Assembly (NCBI GenBank): GCA_024516035.1
Contig: CM044963.1
Span: forward strand, 21,267,321 to 21,331,320
Direction of reading: 5' to 3'
DNA: 64,000 nucleotides
From: Bactericera cockerelli
Taxonomy: Eukaryota; Arthropoda; Insecta; Hemiptera; Triozidae
The position numbers and the translations under genes are program-made. Under the pieces are notes generated by a model, which saw only the letters and a program-made list of their open reading frames with translations, made no database searches and was not told the DNA's origin. Below are positions 55,987 through 64,000 of the stretch, piece after piece; position 1 is the first letter of the stretch; each line of letters begins with the position of its first letter.

Positions 55987-58756
55987 CCCTATTCACATCA
56001 CAGTATCTACACTTCTCTGTACGCACTTTTCTCATTCTCTTTAAATAATATTCAAAATTACCGTGACCGGTCAAGAATTGACTCAGATGGTAGGTCACGG
56101 TCCCATGCTTTCTCTCTATCCACGCTCTAACGTCCCTTATTATTCTCTTTGTCCACTGTCCTCTCGATCCTTCATTCGCCCACTTTTCCATCCACGTTTC
56201 TCTCAATTTTTCTCTCAACTCTTCCTCTTTTTCTCTCCTCTCGTTCTCTTCCCTAATTTTCTGTATAGCATACATTTCTGCCCTCTCCTGTACCATCAGT
56301 TCTATTGGTAAACTTCGAGAAATAATTTGAAGCGCAGGAGTAGAGGCAGTCCTGTATGATCTACACAGTCTCAACATAACTTTCCTTTGTACTTTCTCTA
56401 GCTCTGTCACATACTTTTGCCATCTGGTGACCGCCGCCCATACTGGAGCACCATACAACAACACACTATACACAACCGACGCTAACAATTCTCTTTTATC
56501 ATTATCTGGCCCATTTATGTTGGGCATTATTCTTGCTAAGTTGTTAGCTGTTCTTCCTGCTTTCTCGACTGCTCTTTTCACATGCTCTGACATTTTAAGT
56601 CCCTGTTCAAAATAAACCCCCAGATATCTCGCTGATTTAGTCGACTTCACTTCTATATTCTCTATTCTCACACTGATCTCTCTACATATTCTCTTTCCGA
56701 CTAGCAGTACAACTTCTGTTTTATGTGGAGCTATTTGTAGTTTATGTTCCATTAGCCATTTACAAATTATCTTCATCACCTCATTTATCTCGCTCTCTAT
56801 CTCAATCCTGGTTTTACCTCTCGTGACTACAACCACATCATCCGCGTAGGCTACAAGTTTGGAGTTGGACGGTATCTCAAGATTTAGCAGCGGGTCATAA
56901 TAGACATTCCACAGTAAACCCCCCAAGACTGATCCTTGGGGTACGCCGCAGGACAACTCAATCGCTCTACCTTCCTCAATTTTCAACTCTCTACTCTCAA
57001 AATAACTGCACAACATGTTCACAATATATCCTGGCACTCTTCTCTTCTTTATTTCCTCCAATATACCACCCCAGGGGACACAATTAAAGGCATTACGAAT
57101 ATCAACCATCACTATCGCACATAACTCACTCTTCCTCTTTGCTTCCTCTCCTATACTCAACACTTTACTCATGGCGTCTATGGTAGACCGTCCTGCTCTG
57201 AATCCAAACTGATTGTCAGACAAATCTCCACTCTTTTTTATTTCCTCAGTTAATCTCATCTTCAGAAGTGATTCCATTGTCTTTCCAAACACATCTAGAA
57301 GACAGATAGGACGATATGCCATTTCACCCGTTTCCTTTTTCCCTTTCTCAATTAACACTAACTGCGCAGTTTTCCAACACTTTGGAAATATTCCTTGAAC
57401 TAGTAACTTATTACATACGTTTAAACATGCTTCTGGAATTGTCTCAAAAAATGTTTTTATTACTTCAGAGCTTAACCCGTCTGGTCCCGGTGCTTTTTTA
57501 TTTTTTAATCCCAGAAAAGCTTCTCCCGCCTCTTCTAAAGTAAACAAAGGAATATCACTCTCTTGTACCTCTACTCTCTCCCATATTAACCTATCATCTT
57601 GTGGGAACAATTCTATAGCTATTTTCATTTTCTCTTCACTCTTTAATTGAATTGTAGGGAACAATTTAAACTTCTTACACACTAACTTATACGCTTTTCC
57701 CCACACATCTCTATTTAAATCACTACAAAGCTCCATCCACTTACAGTGTTTAGAATAGTTTATCTCTTGCCTAAGCTCATTTTTACATTTAAAATACAAA
57801 TCTCTCACCTCTTTTTTTTCTCTCTCACTTAAATCTCTCCTTTTGTTTGCTCTTACCATTTTTCTCTTTTGCACGTGACACACCTTCCTTTTCTCAGCTA
57901 TTTTTTCGTTCCACCAATATATTCTTTTCTTACCTTTTCCTTTCCCTTTCCCCCTCTGAAAAATTTCCTGGCATGATTCCTGCAGTTTTAAAATACAGAA
58001 CTCAGCATCATCTATTGAGTCATTAATTTTCATTCTTATTAATTCTTGAAATCTCTCTTTTTTACTCTCTTCAAATTTCCACTTCGCCTTTTCCTCTTTC
58101 TCTCTTATATTATTATTCACCTGTTCATCTATGTTCCCTATCTCATAAAAAATATATTGGTGGTCACTTAAATTTTCATCATCACTTACTCTCCAATTTT
58201 TAACTTTTCTCATCATCCCTCTAGAACAGATTGTAACATCTAAGATGGACTTACTTCTTCCTCGGACAAAAGTGGGAGTATTCCCGACGTTCACTACCTC
58301 CATTCCCATTTCCACTACCCACTCAGACATCACAGCGCCTCTATCATCCTCTACTGCCGAGTTCCAAGCATAGGACTTGGCATTGACATCGCCCCCTATC
58401 ACTACCTGTCTGTGACTTAGCCGACAGACTTCATTTTTTAGACCTTCTAAAAAATCCAAAAATGATAGAAGTGGTACATTAGGCGAGATATATATGCTAA
58501 AAATTAAAATATCATTATTAACAAGAACCCATGTGAACCCCTTTCCATTTCCACTTTCTCTTACGCTTAACTTTCCACTTGTTACCTTAATCGCTGTGTC
58601 ACTCGCCTTGTCCCTAAACCACTCATTACTATCAACACACTTTTTATTTGGTTCACTTAGCAAAACTATACTGACTGCCCTATCCATTACCGTTTTCTCC
58701 AAAAGGTCATGGGCCGCTGGTGACCTATTCAAGTTACATTGTAAAATATTGGTCAT
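55987..58756 (-). CDS. ORF2: R1-clade LINE ORF2: endonuclease and reverse transcriptase (C-terminus lost in gap)
   Basis: About 923 residues before the gap. The N-terminal AP-like endonuclease shows ILQCNLNRSPAAHDLL, LLSEPNK, VIGGDVNAKSYAWNS, GRSKSILDVT and SDHQYI. The RT shows YRPICLLDVFGKTME, NQFGFRAGRSTIDAM, DIRNAFNCVPW, GVPQGSVLGGLLWNVYYDPL and the catalytic YADDVVVV. The C-terminus begins a CxYC zinc-like motif (CRYCDVN) when the N run starts. ORF2 nicks DNA and primes reverse transcription at the target. The ATG (58,754-58,756) overlaps the ORF1 stop as TAATG. No internal stop is seen, so this copy may be young. Confidence 0.92.
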
Positions 58757-59625
58757 TAGGTTTTAGTCTGATCCGCTCCCTTTTCCTCCTCTATTTCCAT
58801 TTTTTCCTCTTCCTTTTCTCTCTCTTCCGCTATGTTTTCGCTATTACCTGTATCTAACATTCCCTTGTCCGTTCTCCCTGCCGTAAACTCTTGCTGGGAG
58901 TTCTGCACAAGTTTCCTAATAACCGGACATGCTGTGGACTCAGTATGGTGCCCACTCCTCTCACACGAAGTACAATAGCTCACGTTTTCACAATTTCTGC
59001 TCATGTGACCCTCTTGCGCGCACTTAAGGCACCGTTTCTCTCGCCTTGGCTCTGGACAAATGTCCGAGTGATGTCCCACTCCTAAGCAGTTATAACACCG
59101 CACAATATCAATTTTAATTTTTACCCTGCACCTCGTCCATCCTATCTTAATCTCCCCCTTGGCTAGCAGAGCGTCCGCCGCCCGCGCGGGCATCACCACG
59201 GTGGCTACCTGTGAGCCGGACTGAGTAGTTCTTATGAACCTTACTTGTGTCCCGTCCTCGCGAGTTTCCCTCTTGATAATCTCCTCGACCTCACTTCCCC
59301 TGATTGTTGCATCCACGTCAAAAATAAGAAGAGTCTTATTGTTTCCGGTCACGTGAGTTTCAACCCCTGTAATTTTTGCAGCTATTTCCCTATGCAGAGC
59401 TTCGGCTTTACCGCTGTTGGTAACTACCACTATGTTATTATCCTTGGTTTTTTTAACTGCCTTGATATCGACTCCTATCTCTGCCGGGTCTACTACAGCT
59501 CGGATATTCCGCAAGGTTTCCGCATAAGTACTTATATTTGTCTTAATAACTACTGCTTCTGTGGTGCGCTCCCTCCTGTCTGTCGAAAAGTCACGTACTC
59601 TTTTTTTATCTTTTTCTTCCGGCGT
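58756..59625 (-). CDS. ORF1: R1-clade LINE ORF1, C-terminal part with three CCHC zinc knuckles
   Basis: This frame is open from about 59,625. The listed Met-less start at 59,514 (TTG) is only the first alternative start, so I read it as the continuation of ORF1. An RRM/pre-zinc-like region with LLIFDVDATIRGSEVEEII and TQVRFIRTTQSGSQVATVV is followed by three knuckles: CYNCLGVGHHSDIC, CLKCAQEGHMSRNC and CTSCERSGHHTESTAC. Three such knuckles at the end of ORF1 are typical of the R1/TRAS/SART group and bind element RNA. The tail is acidic. It ends TAA, sharing its A with the ORF2 ATG. Confidence 0.85.
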   Translation of the reverse strand, partial: TPEEKDKKRVRDFSTDRRERTTEAVVIKTNISTYAETLRNIRAVVDPAEIGVDIKAVKKTKDNNIVVVTNSGKAEALHREIAAKITGVETHVTGNNKTLLIFDVDATIRGSEVEEIIKRETREDGTQVRFIRTTQSGSQVATVVMPARAADALLAKGEIKIGWTRCRVKIKIDIVRCYNCLGVGHHSDICPEPRREKRCLKCAQEGHMSRNCENVSYCTSCERSGHHTESTACPVIRKLVQNSQQEFTAGRTDKGMLDTGNSENIAEEREKEEEKMEIEEEKGADQTKT

Positions 59626-60670
59626 AAAAAAGTTCTATTGAAAGATGATCTTCTTTAAATATTACTTCAATATTTTTTCTCACAATATCTCTGCACTCCT
59701 TATTACTCACAGCAACTACCATATTTTTGCATTCTTTGCTCAATTTTTCTTTTTTAAAGTTGTTTAACATCTCTCTCAGATCCCACACTTCTCCTATCTC
59801 CCCCACGTGTACTCTTCTCTTTCTAACGCCTCTCTTACTAGTCACCACACTCTCAATATATTGGATTTGGTCTTCTCCCTCATCCCCGCCTTCTAAGATA
59901 TCTTCTATCTCTGGGTAGCGGGTCCTAGCTAGGTTTAATAAGGCGGATTCCTCTTTTTTATCCTTGCAGAAGAGAATAATATCTCCTTCCTTCGTTGTCA
60001 ATGGATTTCCCTGTACTACAGCAGTTTTCTCAAACACTTTTTCATTCCATTTCTTCTTAATAAACTCACTATACTTGCCCTGTTCCATCTCACTCGCTAA
60101 CTGGAGCTCCGCTTTTACTTCCTTTATTTCTTCTTCCTGTCTGTCCATCTCTACATTACACCTGCTACAAATCAAAACTTTTTTCTCTATTGGTTTTTTC
60201 CCTTTTTCGTCTTCGAATTCAAGCTTTTTACTAGCTTTACCTACCAAACCTAAGTATCGACATACTTTTTCTAGGGAATTTTTGTTCAATTCTTGAAGCA
60301 GTATGATCCGTTCTTTTATAACTTTTTTTGTATTTCTTTCCTGAGCAGCTGTTTTAGATAGGGCCAAAATTGCGTTTCTAACATTGACCACCATATTTAA
60401 TATATCCTTGTTTCCCTCAATCACCTCTATTTCCGGAGAACCATCTATATCACGCTTGCGCTTCCTGGGATTTTCCCCTCCCTTAGCATAATATGTATTC
60501 GCCTGATATTCACCCTCGCTGTCACTGAAAACATTAGAAGGAAAATCATATAATAAACCTGCAGAGGCGACACTCCCCGTGACTACAGCACTCTCGGTAC
60601 TCTTAGAGGAAGGCTCGGGGTGTGGATCACCCCCCTGACCCGTACCAGAGTTAGCATCTTGATCTATCAT
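59606..60670 (-). CDS. ORF1: R1-clade LINE ORF1, N-terminal part
   Basis: 354 residues starting at the ATG at 60,668-60,670. Acidic and Ser/Gly-rich N-terminus, a RKRKRD basic patch near residue 70, then a long charged helix and coiled-coil-like middle (KKLEFEDEKGKKPIEKK, EEEIKEVKAELQLASEMEQ). It contains no zinc knuckle. It stops at GRKR in AGAAAAAGATAAAAAAAG, and the next frame is already open there and carries the zinc knuckles. ORF1 is therefore split by one frame change at an A-run: an indel, a sequencing error, or less likely a programmed shift. Confidence 0.78.
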   Translation of the reverse strand: MIDQDANSGTGQGGDPHPEPSSKSTESAVVTGSVASAGLLYDFPSNVFSDSEGEYQANTYYAKGGENPRKRKRDIDGSPEIEVIEGNKDILNMVVNVRNAILALSKTAAQERNTKKVIKERIILLQELNKNSLEKVCRYLGLVGKASKKLEFEDEKGKKPIEKKVLICSRCNVEMDRQEEEIKEVKAELQLASEMEQGKYSEFIKKKWNEKVFEKTAVVQGNPLTTKEGDIILFCKDKKEESALLNLARTRYPEIEDILEGGDEGEDQIQYIESVVTSKRGVRKRRVHVGEIGEVWDLREMLNNFKKEKLSKECKNMVVAVSNKECRDIVRKNIEVIFKEDHLSIELFYAGRKR

Positions 60671-61045
60671 AATTACATCACTATTTACATTTTTTATCTT
60701 CAGGGGGGTTGAGATTTTCTCCTCCCCCGTTTTGAGTGCCTGACATGGCTACTCGAACATAATACAAACAAGAACTTTATATAAGAAAATAAAATAATAA
60801 ATTTATTTATTTTTTTTTTTTAGCCTCTTTTAGTGGTCTTCGACCCTCTTTTGTGGGTTTACCCTCTTTGTAAAAGAAAAAAGAAAAACAATATTTATAC
60901 CTCTTTTTTGGGCGGGGCTCCAAAAAGTTAATTATTATTATCAGCCTCTTTTAGTGGTCTTCGACCCTCTTTTGTAGGTTTGCCCTCTTTGTAAAAAGAA
61001 AATAAAAACAATATTTAAACCTCTTTTGTGGGCGGGGCCTAGAAA
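60671..61045 (-). promoter_or_regulatory. LINE 5' UTR with duplicated ~115-bp module
   Basis: Two copies (about 60,820-60,935 and 60,940-61,040) of a block with CCTCTTTTAGTGGTCTTCGA, CCTCTTTTGTGGGTTTACCC and GGGCGGGGC. Repeated 5' UTR modules are common internal promoters of LINEs. The 5' end of the element is probably near 61,045; no target duplication was identified. Confidence 0.6.
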
Positions 61046-61049
61046 ATTG

Positions 61050-61855
61050 AATAACTCTGACTTTGATAGCTTTAAAAAAAAAGAAACAAACAAAAAAAGC
61101 AGAAACAATGCTACCGGGATTGGCGCGTCAGCTCCTCAGGATCCGCTGGGTAGAACTCCAGATCCAACAGGACTCGGCGGTCGACGGCAGAAGTCACTAA
61201 AAAGCTTTATCAGGAATACTTAGACGCCAAAATCTCGAATTCAAGCTCAAAAGTTTTATTTTTCGTACTTATATTGTTGTTTGTAATCAATGTTTACGTA
61301 GTATAAGATAGTACTTATAGGTATTGTTATAGGTATATTTATCACATCACAAAGTAGATGCCTACCTACTATGTTAAATGTAAATATAAATATGTAAAAT
61401 CGTTTTTATATACTCAATGTGATCGTAGTAGGTATCCGATCTATTTACTCAATTATGTACTTATGAGGCTCTCATGTACTCTATATACTAATTGGACAGT
61501 TGATGCGTTAGGTAAGTTCCAAGGTCACTGTCACCAAGCGAGAAAGATTGATTAGCTTTATCGCTACTTGAAAGTTAATAATTAATTTGAAATATTTTTT
61601 GAAAATGCACTTTGCACGGTCGTAACTCTCTTATTTTTTAATTTATCAAAATTCCAAAAACACCATAAAAAAGCTCAGGTCATTTCCAATTGAAATATTG
61701 ATTTTAAAAGTTTATCACTACATTTTTCACCACTTCACTAATATATTAAAACAGAGTAGTACGCACGATCTTTTAGGAACGTGTGGCTCTCACGACAGTC
61801 GAAATTCTATCAATTAGTACCTATTTTTTATATATTTATTTTATGTAGATTTTCT
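61050..61855. other. Spacer between LINE and cassette array
   Basis: 61,110-61,235 is GC-richer (CAGGACTCGGCGGTCGACGG) and not recognised; it may be an extension of the LINE 5' UTR. The rest is AT-rich. Confidence 0.4.
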
Positions 61856-62137
61856 GTTTCCATGATAATGTACTGAAGTATTCTTGGCTTTTGTTTGTTT
61901 GTTTCAGAACTAATTTCAATCCACACCTCCAACTGGCACCCAGACCCCCTTGTTTATCCAAGCCACCTTGTCAACCCAGACCATCTCGTCCACCCAGACC
62001 GCCTCGTCCACCCAGAACACCTCGTTCACCCAGACCACCTCGTCCACCCAGCCCACCTAGTCTACCCAGACCAACAAGTCCTCTGTTAAGTATAAGTATT
62101 ATGTTTTAATAATTTGTGCGTGTTCAATGTTTTACTT

Positions 62138-62180
<43 letters not shown>

Positions 62181-63487
62181 ATACTTTAAAAAGTATATTT
62201 TTAACAAAGAAGGTGTTGGTTTGTAGTGTCAGGCTACAACCCAACACCCATCTTACAAGCGATTATTATTATTATTATTATTATTATTATACAATGCTTT
62301 AATAGGTATAAATGGACATTATGTACATGGAAATAATTAATTTAACAATGAAAAAAATGGAAACAATATATACAATGAAAATGAAGAAGAATTGAAAATA
62401 TATAAAAACATAAGTCCTAACTAAAGGGCGGGGTTATTGCCTATGGCAATCTCTTCCACCCAACCCTTAGTAACGAGATAATACTAGTTACGACCCGTAT
62501 TATCGCTTGTCGCATTTTTTTAATTTTACTTTGTTGCATGCTTCGGTTATCTTTATTAAAATAGTAGGTACCTATTTTTTATATTTTTTTTTTTTAAGTA
62601 GATTGTCTTTTTCCATGATAATGTACTGATGTATTCTTGGCTTTTGTTTGTTTGTTTCAGTATTAATTTCAATCCACACCTCCAACTGGCACCCAGACCA
62701 CCTCGTTTATCCAAGCCAGCTCGTCTACCCAGACCACCTCGTCCACCCAGACCACCTCGTCCATCCAGACCACCTCGTCCATCCAGACCACCTCGTCCAT
62801 CCAGACCACCTCGTCCATCCAGACCACCTCGTCCATCCAGACCACCTCGTCCACCCAGACCACCTCGTCCACCAAGACCACCTCGTCCACCCAGACCAAC
62901 TCGTCCACCCAGACCACCCAGTCCTCTGTTAAGTATAAGTATTGTGTTTTAATAATTTGTCCGTGTTCAATGTTTTACTTGTCATGTTTTTTTTTTTTTT
63001 GCATGCTATTAAAAGTATATTTTAAAAGAAGAAGGTGTTGGTTTGTAGTGTCAGGCTACAACCCAACACCCATCTTACAAGCGATAGTACGAGATAATAC
63101 TAGTTACATCCCGTATTATCGCTTGTCGCATTTTTTTAATTTTACTTTGTTGCATGTTTCGGTTATCTCTTTTAAAATAGTACCTATTTTTTATATATTT
63201 ATTTTATGTAGATTTTCTTTTTCCATGACAATGTACTAATGTATTCTTGGCTTTTGTTTGTTTGTTTCAGAACTAATTTCAATCCACACATCCAACTGGC
63301 ACCCAGACCACCTCGTCCACCCAGACCACCTCGTCCACCCAGACCACCTCGTCAACCCTGACCACCTCGTCTACCCAGACCACCTCGTCCTCCCAGACCA
63401 CCTCGTCCACCCGGATCACCAAGTCCTCTGTTAAGTATAAGTATTATGTTTTAATAATTTGTCCGTGTTCAATGTTTTACTTGTCAT

Positions 63488-63537
<50 letters not shown>

Positions 63538-64000
63538 GTGCTATTGAAAGTATATTTTAAAAGAAGAAGGTGTTGGTTTCTAGTGTCAGGCTACAACCCT
63601 ACACCCATCTTACAAGCGATAGTACGAGATAATACTAGTTACATCCCGTATTATCGCTTGTCGCATTTTTTTAATTTTACTTTGTTGCATGCTTCGGTTA
63701 TCTCTTTTAAAATAGTACCTATTTTTTATTTATTTATTTTATGTAGATTTTCTGTTTCCATGATAATGTACTGAAGTATTCTTGCCTTTATTTTGTTTGT
63801 TTCAGAACTAATGTCAATCCACACCTCCAACTGGCACCCAGACCACCTCGTTTATCCAAGCCACCTCGTCTACCCAGACCACCTCGTCCACCCAGACCAC
63901 CTCGTCCACCCAGAACACCTCGTTCACCCAGACCACCTCGTCCAACCAGCCCACCTAGTCTACCCAGACCACCAAGTCGTCTGTTAAGTATAAGTATTAT
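61855..64000 (+). repeat. Four tandem exon-like cassettes with an 18-bp CCACCTCGTCCACCCAGA minisatellite
   Basis: Blocks between a TTTGTTTCAG acceptor-like and a CTCT|GTTAAGTATAAG donor-like border: 61,908-62,084 (177 bp), 62,661-62,927 (267), 63,271-63,429 (159), 63,806-63,982 (177), all multiples of three. Spacing is about 535-610 bp, apart from a LINE tail inserted in the first spacer. In one frame the blocks read NFNPHLQLAPRPP then RPPRPP repeats and would join in phase, but the third has a TGA at 63,359-63,361. Spacers share a poly-T run and two hairpins. Confidence 0.75.
62262..62478 (-). mobile_element. 5'-truncated LINE 3' end inside a cassette spacer
   Basis: The minus strand reads AAGGGTTGGGTGGAAGAGAT, AATAACCCCGCCCTTTAGTT, A-rich middle, then an (AAT)n tail. 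It splits the AAGCGATAGTACGAG hairpin seen intact in the other spacers. Confidence 0.75.

Noticed and set aside
63472..63774. 100-codon ORF starting in a poly-T run
   Set aside because: The Phe run comes from a T55-type homopolymer in a cassette spacer; the rest covers the hairpin spacer.

Overview
This is an AT-rich, intron-bearing and very repeat-dense stretch of an insect-type genome. The evidence is a 17.6/297/gypsy-like LTR retrotransposon, an R1-clade LINE, many tRNA- and 5S-derived SINEs, Helitrons, a hAT element, and an arthropod-type ABCH (ABCG23-like) half transporter. A hemipteran is plausible, but the sequence alone does not settle the order. A run of exactly 100 N at 55,887-55,986 is a scaffold gap.

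Layout. 1-5.8 kb: minus-strand gypsy-type retrotransposon (5' LTR, primer site, gag, pol; its 3' end lies outside the window). 7.0-8.8 kb: a LINE relic split by a 1,122-bp Helitron that carries a 13 x 21-bp minisatellite. 9.5-17.7 kb (+): partial, NBD-less copy of the ABCH gene (exons 5-13 intact, last exon degraded). 17.7-26.4 kb: spacer with 5S-derived SINEs, a 2-kb minisatellite, a Harbinger-like MITE, a Helitron and LINE scraps. 26.4-42 kb (-): complete 14-exon ABCH gene of 681 codons, whose exons 5-14 form the other arm of a large inverted (tail-to-tail) duplication. Its introns are filled with younger insertions, several of which have an empty site in the other arm. 42-47 kb: mostly unrecognised AT-rich DNA. 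47.4-48.9 kb: 1,558-bp hAT element with a perfect 8-bp target duplication. 49-54.7 kb: nested SINEs, LINE tails, GA-rich simple sequence and a tandem array. 54.9-55.9 and 61.9-64.0 kb: tandem exon-like cassettes, each holding an 18-bp minisatellite between splice-like borders. 56.0-61.0 kb (-): R1-clade LINE with ORF1 (split by one frame break) and ORF2 (cut by the gap).

The only convincing host gene is the ABCH transporter. Insect ABCH proteins are linked in the literature to lipid export and the cuticular desiccation barrier. Almost everything else is mobile or tandemly repeated DNA. Three retroelement frame breaks lie in or beside A-runs, and one segment (about 16.53-17.67 kb) looks like deletion-rich, homopolymer-shortened sequence, so some apparent gene decay may be assembly error rather than biology.
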